Positions 30,757 through 43,469 of a stretch of DNA of 64,000 nucleotides are shown here, in pieces. The stretch's first letter is position 1. The number at the start of each line of letters is the position of its first letter. This DNA is from Sanghuangporus weigelae (Eukaryota; Basidiomycota; Agaricomycetes; Hymenochaetales; Hymenochaetaceae), in the NCBI GenBank assembly GCA_033182465.1, contig CP137319.1:3878745-3942744 (forward strand), written 5' to 3'. Below the pieces are notes generated by a model. That model did no database searches. It was not told where the DNA came from and worked only from the letters and a program-made list of their open reading frames with translations. A program made the translations under genes and the position numbers.

Positions 30757-31933
30757 ATGTCCTTCGTTGATAACGACCTGGTGATTCGCGGCTGCAGGAC
30801 ACCAGACCGCAGACGTACTGTGGCAGCGTGGGCCTTGTACTACGACACATTCAAGAAGATTCCGGACATTGGCTGGCTGCCACCCGACACTCCTATTCCA
30901 CCGCCTTACGAAATCCGCACATTCAAGACAAAGGGCCGTGGCATGGTCGCAACTCGAGATATCAAGCTCGGAGAAATCATACTCAACGAGTTGCCTATTC
31001 TGATGATACCACTCGCTCTGCCACGCTTCAATCCTTTGAACCCTTGGAGAGATATGGAAGAAACTCCACTGCGAATGCTGTATCTACTTGAGCAGGAAGA
31101 TCGAGAAAAGGTCGTCCGGTTGCACAACTGCAAGTCCTTTGACAGTTACGGTCCGCTCGGCGGCATCTTCATGACTAATTCTGTGGGCTTCACCGTTCGT
31201 GACTCACGTGTATGCACTCAGTACGCAGCGGTTTGCTTAACGATTTCCAATATCAATCATGCGTAAGTCACATCTTTTCTTATCTCATTCGTTTGGCCTG
31301 ATGAACATCTAATACACCAGTTGCTCCCCGAATGCTGAGTACGAGTACGATACGCAAACATTCATCTTCTCAGTACGGGCCACGAGGAGTATTGCGAAAG
31401 GCGAAGAGGTTTCATTGTGCTACATCTCTGTTGAGGATCTGTCCACTGCCGAACGCCAGAACCTGCTTCGCGAAAAGTATTCCTTCAAGTGCGCTTGCAA
31501 ACTCTGTTCGAACGCTTCTGTAAGCGACGAACGCCGGAAATTCATAAAGGCGACTTTGCCGTCTATCCAAAGCATGTTTGACAAGTGGACTGGACTGGGA
31601 CTCGACCGCGGGGCCAGAATGTCCGAGGCGAAGCGCATTTCCAAAGTAGTCGAGGCATTGCTTCGAGCTATGAATGAGGAGGACCTCTACAAAAATCGTT
31701 TTGAGGCGATTATGTACTGCGTGTCCATGCATGCATTCCTTGGCGACCCGAAAGCGTATAAACAATGGGTGAAACGGGGACTAGATGCTGAGGTGATTAA
31801 GGGTAGACATACATGCCGCAAATCCCGTAGCAGACTTGAGGAACTGCTTAACGACCCGACTTCACATCCTGCGTGGGATTTGTTGGCTGTCAAGTTGGCT
31901 GAGCGAGTGAAGACGATCACTATTTATGTTTGA
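30757..31933 (+). CDS. SET-domain protein, copy 2
   Basis: Exon 1 is 30757-31262 and exon 2 is 31321-31933. The 58-bp intron is at exactly the same phase-2 point of the NHA/C motif as in copy 1. About 372 residues. Signatures: KTKGRGMVATRDIKLGE, NINHACSPNA, GEEVSLCYI and FKCACKLC. The N-terminal CRTPDRRRTV block is shared with copy 1. Overall identity by eye is high, higher in the SET core than in the C-terminal helices. Probable protein lysine methyltransferase, substrate unknown. Complete and apparently functional. Confidence 0.87.
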
Positions 31934-32509
31934 TAGCTGTCCACACGCGGGATCGTATATGTCGACTGTTTCGTATATGTCATGACCTCTCGTTGGTAGC
32001 AGAGCAATGTTTAGAATGCTTAACTTTTACTGGCTGTATCTTTGAAGATCCGAATATGATAGCTGAAGTGTTCCAAATGATTCATATTGACCTTGTGCAA
32101 CTGGCTATCAACCTCTGAAGATTGTACGCCAAATAGCTAGTCTATACCAAGGCTTCGCTACAGAAATCTATGCAGGCAATGGACCAACGAGAAAAGGGAA
32201 ATCATTCCGGTCGACACGACATTTTGTGGCGAACGACCAATAGTCTGGTGCTGCGCTTGCACGCATGGTATGTTCGTGTCTATGCCGAGTTTTCACTCAC
32301 CTGTACTTGTACGGGCTTTCTGGCTGATGGGATGGGAAGAAGCGACGATCTCAATATCCTGAGTGACTGTCTCTGAGTCAAGATGGACTCAAAAATGACT
32401 CAAACTGCGAGGAAGCGAGGACCTCATGACTCGAGTCGCATGTCTACAGTAATAAATATACGATGGATCCCGCAGAACAGGAATTTATCTTCAATCAGTC
32501 GAATTTGAA
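31934..32509. other. Intergenic, no gene recognised
   Basis: Between SET copy 2 and the small hypothetical gene. No supported feature. Confidence 0.35.
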
Positions 32510-33056
32510 ATGTGCCGGGCGTGCCACGAGTATCTCGATACGAACTTCGATTATGACGACGACAGCGACGAAGGTGACGAAAGCGGTGACACATTACGGT
32601 CTGCTCGTCAGCCTAGCTCTTCCAGAGTTTCGCTGGAGGAAGCAATGGACCTTGTCAGAGATGGTCCGTACTACCTTCTAGCTTGGAACGTGTGCTATGG
32701 CGGTGGTCCTTGTCTTTCCGCAGAGGGTGACGCGCTCTACAAGAGGCTCAAGGAAGAAGAATTTGATTGCAACCCACAAGTCATTTTGATGGAGGTCCTC
32801 AGACGACTCGGTCGCGAGAAAGCGACAGTACGGTATTCTGCCTTTGCTTTGGGCTTGATTGAGAAGAGGTATGCGCGTTATGTCGGTGAGCCATCTGAAT
32901 TCATTTTCATTTGATGTGCCATGAACTTACTTAGATGAATTTTAACGATCAGATCGAAGCGAATATGATGGTTACGAAGGTGTGGCCATCGACGATCATG
33001 GGTACGTCAGGGAAAAGTTAATGGAGCATCTCGATATGTTTAAAGGAGGAGTATGA
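32510..33056 (+). CDS. Hypothetical protein, about 159 aa
   Basis: Exon 1 is 32510-32885 and exon 2 is 32953-33056, joined in phase across a GTGAGC..ATCAG intron, stop TGA. Starts MCRACHEYLD with a CxxC pair, then an acidic Asp/Glu/Ser segment and a helical body (EAMDLVRDGPYYLLAW, QVILMEVLRRLGREK), ending GYVREKLMEHLDMF. No family recognised. The frame is open upstream of the ATG without another Met, so an additional 5' exon is possible. Confidence 0.55.
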
Positions 33057-33686
33057 AGCTTTGCGGGAAGAATCGTACACCATTCAAATCACACGTGTAT
33101 TGCTTGGATGAGGTAGATCTAGTTTCGCAATATTACATAATGATATGTCTTGTCGGAAGCCGGTGATCGGGTATTCGACCATCCGGAACTTCAGACAGAC
33201 GAGACGACGGCGCCCAGGAGCGCGTGTCAATGAAGTCAATGATGGCGCTATCCCCATGAACGGCGGACGGCGAGCGCGTCTCCTCTGCCCTCCTCTCACG
33301 ACTTACGCTACGAGCGGTAATGCCTCAAGCCCCTTCAGATGCGCATTGCTTTCCAGCGAATCAGCAAGTTAAAAGGCAGCGATACCGGACCTCTTATTGA
33401 CTCGGGATTTCGCACAGATTTCATGATCATGAAGTTGAGTTGACGATAACGCTGAATAGGAATGCTCAGAAGCTGCTCAGAGTCGAAGGGACGCAATTAA
33501 TAGAAATGAATTGACAGGCACGAGGGCCCCAGCTTTGATAAGTTTTTAGACCAGATCCGTGGGCAAAAACACGTACGTCCCTTCTTATCAACGATAAGCC
33601 GCATGAAAAAAAAGGTACTTATACGGTGGATTTTAAATGCGATATCCGGGACTGCTGGACTCGCTCTCTTTCCTTTCGACCGCGAT
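33057..33686. other. Intergenic, no gene recognised
   Basis: Upstream region of the permease. No supported coding sequence. Confidence 0.35.
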
Positions 33687-35530
33687 ATGTCGTCCTCATC
33701 CCACAAGCTTGACGGCTCTGAAATCGAAAAGGGCTCCGTTCATGCCGACATTGAAATCAAGGAGGCTAATCTCGAGGCTCAGGGTATCCATGTCCCTCGT
33801 ACTGGTCCTCTAGCAGCCCTTTGGAAGGCAGTTCTTTATGTCGACAAATATGGTGTAGAAGTCCGTGGAATTGAGCGCATCCGACCTGAAGACCGCTCAG
33901 CTCGTTCATTCGCCGACTTGTTAGATGCTGCCACTATGTGGTTAGCCGCAAACTCGACTATCTCAACATTTTCACTCGGCACGCTCGGAATTTCTGTCTT
34001 CCAACTCGGCCTGAAGGAGGCATGCCTGGCCATCCTGTTCTTCAACCTTTTATGTACGGCGCCTGTCGCGTACTTCGCCGTCTTTGGACCGCGTATGGGG
34101 TTACGTCAGATGACTATCACTCGTTTTAGCTTTGGGTATTACTGTGAGTGACCGTGTTTTCCTCCCTGGTTCCAGTGTATTAACATATCGTTCAGTCGCT
34201 GTTCTCCCGATTGTCTTGAACGGTATCGCGTGTATCGGTTGGTCGACTATAAATACCATTGTTGGTGGTCAGGCTTTGCGTGCCGTCTCCGACACGCACA
34301 AGATCCCGGAGGCAGCCGCTATCGTCATAATTGCACTTTTGACGATGGTTTTCGCGCTCTTTGGGTATCGATATGTCCACCTTTATGAGCGCTTCACTTG
34401 GATCCCAATGGCCATCATTTTTATCATATCTCTCGGCTTATCGGCGAAATACATGCACTCTGGACCATTCTCAGGATCAGGAGAAGTCGTGGCGGCAAAT
34501 ATTCTCAGTTTCGGCGCTGCCATCGTCGGATTTGGTCTGGGGTGGTGCAGTCTGGCCGCGGATTATACCGTGAACTTGCCCGAGAACGTAAACGGAGCCG
34601 CCGTTTTCTGGCTGACGTATGCTGGTCTTAACCTACCTTGCGTTTTGATTGAGTGCCTGGGAGCTGCCGCTGCGACGGTCACGCGAGAAGATTGGCAGGC
34701 GCAATATACGGAAGGTGGTGTTGGGGGACTTCTCATGGCCACGCTTTCTCCTGCTGGCGGTTTCGGGCGCTTCTTGCAGGTCATTTTGGCGTTGTCCATT
34801 GTCGGGAACAAGTGCGTATGAGTCATCTTCATATACATCGCCATTCGACGTGCTCACATTTCAGCTCTTTAGTATTCCGAATATGTACTCTTTCGCGCTC
34901 ACCTTCCAAAATCTCGGGGTCAAAATGCAGAAAATTCCTCGCGTATTCCTCGTTCTTCTCGGTACCGTCATTTACGTCATTCTCGCCATTGTTGGAGCGG
35001 ATCATTTCCAGGAATGGCTTGATACGCTACTCGTCTTGCTAAGCTATTGGCTTGCTATCTATGCGACGATTCTCATAGAAGAGCATTTGATTTTCCGTAA
35101 GGGACTCTGGGCAAATTATAATCCTGATGATTATGATTCTCCCAGACATCTTCCGCTTGGTCTAGCTGCTGCAGTAGCTGCCGGGTTTGGTGTGATGGGC
35201 GCTGTCTTCGGGATGGCAACGACATGGTATGTTGCAATGATATCCGTTCTATCAGCTCGCATATTGATTTCCTACCTTCCGACAGGTACGTTGGAATTCT
35301 CGGCCGTAAAAGTTCGTGCAGATCCTCATAAGCTTTATCTTTCGTCACTGACATGAGCTTTAGTTGGAGATCCTGCATTTGGAGGCGACATTGGTTTCGA
35401 GCTCAGCTTTGCGTTCAGTGCTATAACTTATCCTATCGCGCGTACCGTTGAACGGCGCTACGAGGGTGCTGCACGGTCTCGACGTGCTGTGGAAGGGCCC
35501 GCGGAACGTGCCGCTTCGGAAAAGCGATGA
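33687..35530 (+). CDS. NCS1-family purine-cytosine permease
   Basis: Five exons, 33687-34143, 34196-34811, 34873-35226, 35286-35311 (26 nt) and 35364-35530, total 1620 nt, 539 residues, all in phase. The cytosolic N-terminus has the conserved GIERIRPEDR box, followed by about 12 helices with NCS1 motifs: FGPRMGLRQMTITRFSFG, NGIACIGWS, VGFGLGWCSLAADYT and GNNIPNMYSFALTFQ-type segments, and the family end GGDIGFELSFAFSAITYP. Resembles yeast Fcy2-type carriers, which import cytosine, adenine, guanine or hypoxanthine with protons at the plasma membrane. The 26-nt exon completes TWYVG. Apparently functional. Confidence 0.9.
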
Positions 35531-36576
35531 CGACAGACATGTTACATTCATACGCTGCTCTTGATGACTCTTATCTATTGATATCTTAGATATGATAAAA
35601 GGCGCTTACCAGAAATTTATGGATTTATAATTAGCGACATGTTATTGAGGCAGTATCGCAATCGTAGAGATTTCCTAGCTTCAGGGGACGTTTGCATCCG
35701 TGACCGGAACCTCAAGTAAAACCTTGGCCAATGAATCCAACGAAGCGCGTCATACCTCAATTGAGATTAGAGCGGGGATTTACTTTCTATCTGCTCGTGG
35801 GTGGTTCTTGGAAGAGCACGTTTGTTTTGGATCTGGCTCTCGTATCGAAGTACCCCTAAAGCTGCAACATAGCACTTTTGTTAGCGCATTCTCAGTATCG
35901 TCGTTGCGCGGAAGAGGCGTCATATTTCATGCTTGTCGTCAAATGTCATGCCGTCATGCCGTCATGCTGTCTGACATCGGACCAATGTTCTCTTTCGTGC
36001 CGCTCTACGGGTGATGCCGTGATGTGCAGATCCTTTGTTTCCTGCACGTGTTTTTTCCTGTGCCCGATTGTATGATGAATATCGTCGGGGCGGGAAGTGA
36101 TGTTCTCACAACCGAAGCATCATCAACGATGGCCAGCTTAAACTCGCTGAACGACCCTTCTTCTCAGGAATGGCCTGACTCAGTCTTGATGTCGTGAAAT
36201 CGTCGTGAGGAAAGCACTGATTATTTTTGAAAGATGTCGAACGTCAAACGGCTTCGTATTTATCAAGACTTGACTAGTGTGCGGACCCGTAGTCTTCACA
36301 AAAGATGATGCTCCTATCTAGGCGTTCAGGTGAGATGCAGTCGTACAGAACTCATCCATTGCAATACAACGCGCGCAAGCTCAGGAGGCAATGATGGTCT
36401 CTATTTCGAGAGGGACTCAAGAGTAGTTTGAAACATATTCGTAGTGCCGTGTCATATTGGAGTCCTTGATAAACATCAGACAATATACTGTAATCGGAAC
36501 GGCTACAACGCACAATGATCATACAGCATTGGGGCTCGACTGCGGGGAACGATGGTATCCTTTCCTGTCACCTGCG
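35531..36576. other. Intergenic, no gene recognised
   Basis: Between the permease stop and the target duplication of the next MITE. The open frames here show no family resemblance. Confidence 0.35.
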
Positions 36577-36584
36577 GTTGGCAC

Positions 36585-37266
36585 TAGGGCTCCGACCGTA
36601 TGCGTATAACCCGTATACGGGCTGTCCGTATACGGGTACGGCCGTATCCGTATGACACAATAAGAGCAAAATATACGGGCCGTATATATGCGGCCGTATC
36701 CGTATACAAAGGTCTGGAAATTTGACGTTTACGGCTTATACGCCGTATACGGGAGCTAAGGCTGTGCCTCCCGGTAGCAGAGAATTGAGTATATTTTATA
36801 CCATTTCTGGTGATTTGGTAGATCACTTACTTGAAAAAGTATATTCCAGGGCTATCCAAAAAAATGGACAGGGTACGGATGATTCCCTACCGGAATCGTA
36901 TGAGGAAGGGACTGCCGGATTCAATACAGTACTGTTCCCACGCATCTCCTTTCTATCACGGTCCACTGAATTTGTCTGCTCGGACTCCGCTGCGCCCTTC
37001 CTGGCAGGGGTGAACAACTTGAAAGTTGTGGTATTTGGGCTATGTAAGGACCAGATAACTCGAAATGAGCATTTTCAACTCATTTTATTTCTATTCTACA
37101 GTTTCTGCCCTGTAACTGCCGTATACGGCGTATTCCCCGTATACGGGCTGTCCGTATCCGTATAACAGTCTGGTGTGCCATATATACGGGCGTATATATA
37201 CGCCCGTATCCGTATGGACCTTCTTTTATACGCCCGTACCCGTATACGGATACGGTCGGAGCCCTA
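36585..37266. mobile_element. hAT-type MITE, young copy 1
   Basis: 682 bp, termini TAGGGCTCCGACCGTATGCG and the complement of TAGGGCTCCGACCGTATCCG. Perfect 8-bp duplication GTTGGCAC at 36577-36584 and 37267-37274. Near-identical, in reverse orientation, to 52861-53542. Dense TATACGG/CCGTATA palindromes fill both subterminal regions. A 147-codon open frame inside is shared by both copies but shows no transposase motif. Confidence 0.92.
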
Positions 37267-37573
37267 GTTGGCACGAAGGAGATCACTTTGTTCTGTCTTC
37301 GATATCGGCTGAAGTAAAAACGCCGGGCAGCGCCAACATCACAATCATGATGCTGCGGTAGGCGATGCGAACTCAGTCAATAGATTTCATCTATCGCTTT
37401 GCTACACAACACTGATAATTGCTGTGCCGGAAAGGACCTTAAAACCACTCATAGTCCGTGCGGTGTGCTTGCAAATTATTAGCCCATTTGAACCGTTATG
37501 GAATCGCAGATCCAACTTGCTTTCCCTAAAGCTTTCAATTCCAGTCGAAATTTTATAGGCAGTTTTCTACCGC

Positions 37574-39439
37574 ATGCAAAAGGTACGTGACCCAGCACTT
37601 CTCCCGCTCCTGGAGACACTCAGTGTCGATCAAGTTGTGCTATTGACCTTGTTTTGGTACAATTATCGTAAGTCTTGGGGATCATCTCAAGCCTGCCGCT
37701 CTCTGATACATAGTCAAGTTCTCACATTGGATGATGAGGTTCGTCTCATGACCCAATCGGTATTGATTTCTTTGCTCACCTTCTGTCCCTAGATCAATCT
37801 TATATGGGTTAGCTTTTCCGGACTTATTATCACATACAATTTCTGAATGTTGCAGCGGAAGCTGAGACGGTGGAATGCGGGAGCTATGCTTTATACCATT
37901 GTAAGGTTATTCATGTCAAAATTATCATGATATTTTTACATTGTTAAATTAGGCGCGCTACCTGTCAGCCGGGGTGCTCTTGTACGATATTTCCTTCATC
38001 CGCTTCAATCTTTCATTCACATTCGTTCAGATACTGGACAGCGATAAGAGGTGAGTTGTTCATGACAGTCTTGTTGACGAAATCAGACTGGCAGTAGATT
38101 CTTTCAGGACCCAGATTATTACGTTCTCAGATGCGATGTTTTTGCCCGAGTCTGACGATTACTGTTTCAAATCTGGCCAGACATATTGCCGAGTCCCTCC
38201 AAGGCAATGTGATTCTTCTTCATGTAACTTCAAGTTTGCTCAAGATTTCAGGTACGATTTTGCTCTGTTCCTCGTTGAAAACAAACTCATTCTTTCAGTA
38301 AATAGAGGAGGTAGGGTCGGGTAAATTGTCTCAAGTCACGTACCCCTGATGTCTTGACAGAAGATTTCCTTGAAACCCACGTTCTGTTTTATACAGCAAC
38401 TATTATCGTTAGCAGTGCTATCTGTAAGTTATTATGTTCTTAACAAACACTACATACTTTGATCTTTGTAGTTCTATCGCAAATTCGAACCTACATCCTG
38501 TATGAGAAAAGGAAGAAGCTACTGACTCTCTTCTATGCTATCGACGCCGTGCTAGTAATCCTATTCATTTGCGAGGCAATTCTTGTTCAGCTCAAGTCAG
38601 TCCCTGCTTCTATCTGACGTAAGCTATGATCTCAAATCGATTTTTAATTGACAGTCATCGTGCTGGCGTTACGACTCCGTTCCCAGCTCCTCGGATTATA
38701 CGAGTACCTTCTCTATTCACGTCTCCCATTGTAGGATCGACGCAAAACGCACTTTACTCGCCTCTGGTTTGGCTACCGTTTGCTATATCTGAGGCAATAA
38801 CATTTCTTCTCGTAGTTCGGAAAGCATGGATGTATAGGAAAGAAGATAAACCGGCCCTTCTACGGAGTGTCGTCTGGTACAATATAACTCATTTCATCGT
38901 GTACGTCAATTCATTTCTCACAGCGAAGCGTGGATTTTGTTCAAATGGCACAAGCTTCTCTATTTGTTGTTCGTTCGGAATGGGCACGGTTCCAATAGAT
39001 CTGGTATTCAAAACACACCATGTAAGTGTATAGTCTTGTTGTCGGACATAGCCTCATTATGTTCCAGACATGGGATCTAGCGAACACGCATCTAATGTTA
39101 ATGATCGTTACGCTCGGAATTATGGCTCCAAACATGCTTCTACATCTGAAAAAGCAGCTTGATAATCCATCCCAACTACCTACTGGCTCCTCGAACGAGT
39201 CGTTGTCGTTCCATGCAACAGTTCCGCACGATTTGGTGAGTCTCGTTGCCTTTCTGGATAAGTTAATCCAACACTCGATTCACCGGCAATTGCTAATGCC
39301 ATTCCAGGATGGGTTCGAACTTGAAGACCTTGGTGGAAGCGATAGTAGAAATTCGGATGTGGAGCTGACAGATACCAGACGTTGCGACTCGGATTTATCC
39401 GTCCTGATGTTACGAACTAACCAGAAACAACATATTTGA
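37574..39439 (+). CDS. DUF6533-type membrane protein
   Basis: First exons read confidently: 37574-37667, 37719-37738 (20 nt), 37793-37807 (15 nt), 37856-37900 and 37953-38050. They join in phase to give the DUF6533 signature LLTLDDEINLIW after a hydrophobic segment. Later exons carry further membrane helices (TATIIVSSAIF, then SQIRTYILYEKRKK; AIDAVLVILFICEAIL) and a C-terminal tail from about 39050, ending in a polar Ser/Asp/Arg-rich stretch. About seven helices are expected for the family, common in mushrooms and of unknown function. The stretch 38110-38370 and the exon near 38900-39020 do not resolve cleanly, so I cannot exclude damage there. It includes an unusual Cys-rich loop (YCFKSGQTYCRVPPRQC). 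Confidence 0.7.
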
Positions 39440-39555
39440 CCGTTCTGTATGCAGTAGACTAATGCTATTTATCAGAGCAACGCTAGAACATACCGAGGTG
39501 AAAATGAACTCGCATTAGATGACGAATATATATGCAACCGCTTAACGAATTTTGA

Positions 39556-41254
39556 TTATTGACCCAGCCATCCAAGTAACTTCGCTTTGAATCCCGCCTT
39601 TCCCTGCTCCGCCTTCTTCTTTGCGCGCCTTGAGCGATTATTTTCTGTCTCCGTGAGTTGTTCTCGGGGATTGGCAGAAGCCGTTGTGGACGCAAACATC
39701 TCTGTTGGAGCCGGGTCTTCGGACTGTTGCACCACCGGTTTCGAATTTGAAGGAGCGCCGACCTGTTGAGGGGATGATTCTGGAGCAGCTGTCTTCGATA
39801 CCGCCTTCGCAACCTCGGTAGACGATTGGATAGATTTTACGCTTGGCTGTGCACGAAGCAAGCTTGAGTGTGCGAAAAGTCGTCCTAGGCTCTCGTCTTC
39901 CTCAGGTGTTAGCGCTCTGGGTTTCTCCCACTTCGACTTCGTTGGCTTCGGTCGTTTTACTTTAGCACGCGCGGTTGCAACATCTGGTTCTGAAGGAGTA
40001 GACGTCGTGACTGCTTCAGTTTGTTCGGTTTCGACTGGCGCCTCCCAATCAGGCATCATGAGTTTGCCATCTCGATATGCCAGTCCATGCTCCGGGTGGC
40101 CGAGATCCCGTAATCTCCTCCTAAATCGAAGTAACGCGCTGCTCATGTCCCGTGACGCCAGCCGAACGGTTTCCACTTTCTTTGCCTCCTCCGACAATCC
40201 GCTAGAACTCTTTGTTTCTGGTCCCGCTTCAAGGTCGGAAAAGTGATAATGCGGATAGAAGCCAGCCCAGCGTATGAACGCATGTGCTAGGCGCGTGCGC
40301 TGTTCGGGAGTTCTCAAGCTCCGCATTCTCTTGTCATGAAGCTGCGGCATGCTAACTTGATATTCGGGCTTTATCCGTATGGCGCATTCATAGACATCGA
40401 CGGAGGGTGAAGTCGCAGCTTGACTCAAATCGTCGTGCTCCCCGCCGTCCAGCTTCGTCTCAGTAGACTCCATTGCCTTTTCCACGGAATCAACAGCTTC
40501 TTCTATACGCCTGTCCGTACCTATGTCCTGCACTGCCGTATCTGTGGCAGTCAATGGGAGCAAAAAGGGTTGAATTTCTTCGAGACCAACGCCACCCTCG
40601 AGCTGTCGCGAACGATCCCAGTCGAGCGGAGCGTTTAGCATTATCTTACCCGAACTTCCTCCTTGAAGAGCATCCTTAACTCTTTCAATGCTCGCGTCAT
40701 CATAAAATGTGATGAAAAATGTAATCAAGTAGTCGGTAGGCGAGTCTTTGTCCTGCACTTACGAGCAGTTAGGACACGTACAAAGCATCTGGCAAACGAC
40801 GCACTCTTAAGATACGAAACTCGCGTATACGCCCAAACCGTTGCTCAAGCTCTCGTACTACCGCAAGGGTGCCGGGCATGTGCGTCGATTTGCGCCCTGT
40901 AGTAACAACGATACTGGGAGATGAGCTGGTACTGTCCGACTTCTTGCTCTGTGGTTCCGTGTTTTCGATGAGCTCGATATCGTCGTGTTCGCTTACTTCC
41001 TTGGAGACATCTTCCAGAGCATCATCCAGAAAAATTGAGAGGGGGTTGACATTGTTCACAGACGCGCCGACAAGAGCCTCCCAGCTATCCGCGCCATTCG
41101 TTGTAGCATCACCAAGGACAGCAGGCGGAGATTGCGAGTCACTCGTCGCCGGCGTTGATTCTACAGTTGACAGACAACGCCGAGTAATAGAAGAAGGTGC
41201 GTTCCGTCGCAGTAAGGAACTGGCAGCGGCGCGGCAAAGATGGCGAGCGTACAT
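39556..41254 (-). CDS. Probable mitochondrial protein of unknown function (548 aa)
   Basis: Exon 1 is 41254-40805 and exon 2 is 40752-39556. The 52-bp intron has a GTGCGT donor, a CTAAC branch and a GCAG acceptor, and joins FRILR to DKDSPTDYLI in frame. The N-terminus MYARHLCRAAASSLLRR.. with RRCLSTVE is a typical mitochondrial presequence rich in Arg, Ala and Ser. The middle contains a short domain around EFRILRDKDSPTDYLITFF, then a segment with HAFIRWAGFYPHYHF, and a long basic, disordered Lys/Pro/Glu tail. Family not recognised. Shares a 132-bp promoter with the glutaryl-CoA dehydrogenase gene. Confidence 0.75.
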
Positions 41255-41386
41255 TGGCGCGACCGACAGAAGACAACGAGAAAATAAAAAATAAATCGAA
41301 TAAACCAGTTTTCCGTCACGTGCATATAAGTCTAAATTCGGTCCGACTCGGCGCGGCGGCAACTGGCTTTGTCTCTCCCACCCACC
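41255..41386. promoter_or_regulatory. Short bidirectional promoter
   Basis: The 132 bases between the divergent ATGs at 41254 (minus) and 41387 (plus). Contains an E-box CACGTG at 41317-41322 and a TATA-like ATATAAG at 41324-41330 oriented for the plus-strand gene. The ATG at 41387 sits in a strong CACCATGG context. Confidence 0.6.
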
Positions 41387-42973
41387 ATGGACATGTCCAG
41401 GCTGCTACTTAGTATATCTAAACGTTCTGCAGCAACGGGAAGTCTGGCACGCAGACATGCTTCGTCCTTCGCAAAGTATAATTGGGAGGTAAGCTTATCT
41501 CTCTGTCTTGGGTCTACTAGCCCGTTAACGGCGTGAACAGGACCCCCTCAATATTGAATCCTTGCTTTCAGACGAAGAGATAGCTATCAGGTGCGTAGCT
41601 TTATGACGTACAGCTTCATATAACCGATAATAATGTGTGATCTCAGGGACACTGCGCGGGCTTACTGTCAGGTCCGTTTCGTGCAAAGCTGCCTGGCTCT
41701 GTCTTACATATATTCACTTCCTTAAGGAGAGGCTGCTCCCTCGAGTCCTCGAGGCCCAACGAACTGAAAGTATATGTCATGTGCTCTTCAATTCATATGC
41801 TGTCTGAAAGATTTGCGCAGAGTTTACTCCAGAGATTCTCCCCGAGATGGGTGAACTCGGCCTTCTTGGTCCAACCATCAAAGATTATGGATGCGCAGGC
41901 GTAAGTAGTGTAGCGTATGGACTTATTGCGCGTGAGGTCGAACGGTATGTATTTTATTGGCCCATATTCTGTCAGACGGATACTGATTCTGTCTTAGTGT
42001 AGACTCCGGATATCGCTCTACCATGAGCGTTCAATCCTCGCTCGTGATGCATCCCATTTACGCGTTTGGATCAGACTCCCAAAGGGAGAAATACTTACCG
42101 CGCCTCGCGAAAGCTGAACTGATTGGTTGCTTCGTATGTTCATCCACTCCTCTCGATTTTTCCCTTACCTGAAATTGTCTATAGGGACTCACTGAACCGA
42201 ACCATGGTTCAGATCCCGCCGGAATGGAAACAACAGCGGAGGACGTCGATGACGGCTTTATCCTCAATGGATCTAAAACGTGGATCTCTAATGCTCCCGT
42301 TGCCGATATGCTCCTCGTCTGGGCACGTTGCAAATGGGACTCCAGGGTTCGCGGCTTCCTTATCGACCGTTCGGAAGGACAAATATCTGGTCTGGAAACT
42401 CCTACAATCAAGAACAAGCTCGCGCTACGCGTTTCACTCACAGGGTCTATTTTTATGGATAACGTTCATGTTCCGAGAAACGCATTACTCGAGGGAACGA
42501 ATGGTCTAAAGTCAGCATTTTCTTGTCTCAACAATGCTCGATTTGGGATCAGTTGGGGAGTTATGGGCGCTTTGGAAGACTGCATTGCGCGGTCACGCGA
42601 ATACGCCCTCGAGCGCAAGCAGTTCAATCGACCATTAGCTTCTTTCCAACTCGTGCAGAAGAAGCTCGTCGATGCGTCGACAGCATCCACTCTTGGCCTC
42701 CTTGCCTCGCTGCAAGTTGGACATCTGAAGGATCAAGAAGGCATGCTTGCACCTGAGATGATCTCGCTTGTTAAAGGTGCAAATTGCGTTGCGGCCCTTC
42801 AGCATGCACGAATTGTTTTGGACATACTTGGCGGAAATGCGTGTGCGGATGAATACCATATTGGACGGCATGTCGCGAACTTGCAAGTCACGAACACCTA
42901 CGAAGGGACTGCAGATGTCCATGCACTTATTTTGGGAAAAGCGATGACAGGACACCAGGCATTCGCTAATTGA
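41387..42973 (+). CDS. Glutaryl-CoA dehydrogenase, mitochondrial
   Basis: Seven exons: 41387-41488, 41541-41590, 41647-41671 (25 nt), 41727-41769, 41821-41944, 41998-42133 and 42185-42973. Total 1269 nt, 422 residues, all phases consistent. Basic Arg/Ser presequence ([20 protein letters not shown]), then the acyl-CoA dehydrogenase fold: [58 protein letters not shown], and the terminal [18 protein letters not shown], whose Glu is the catalytic base position in this subfamily. FAD-dependent oxidation and decarboxylation of glutaryl-CoA to crotonyl-CoA in lysine and tryptophan breakdown, in the mitochondrial matrix. Length matches the family. Confidence 0.92.
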
Positions 42974-43469
42974 TATTACTGTAGATAGGAGGAGAAAACA
43001 CTTAATGAGTTCAAACAATACAAATGTAGCTACAAGTCATTTCTCCTATTGACTTGATTTCCGACCTGGTAAAGTCACTCTCTGCCTCAAAAGGCTCCTT
43101 CGACCCAAAGACCCTTATGAGCGGCGAAGATGTACACGAATATAGCACCGGTACGTACGCGCGTACCTGTATCCGGCTGTTGCCTACTTCCGATTTGTCT
43201 ACGTCCATATCATGATGAGAAATGTTCCGATGTGAGCGTAAGGCTTAGCTTCATTGAGCAATAAGAGTAAGATAGGGCCACGGTATCTTTTCTACGTCCC
43301 TCAAATGATACAGAAGCACATAACAATATTTCATAGAATTACCAGAGTTCACGTCAGGAGACTTGCTCCGGGTAAAATACAAGTACTCGTACAGAAGAAC
43401 GCGTTATTCCCGTGTACATATATGAATATGGCACGTAGAAAATCCAGTTTCATACTCTGAATTACCGAC
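42974..43469. other. Convergent intergenic region
   Basis: 3' sides of the dehydrogenase and tyrosinase genes. No supported gene. Confidence 0.4.

Noticed and set aside
36722-37165. 147-codon frame inside the hAT MITE, repeated at 52962-53405
   Set aside because: Presence in both copies follows from near-identity of the MITEs. It starts within the subterminal repeats and has no transposase motif.
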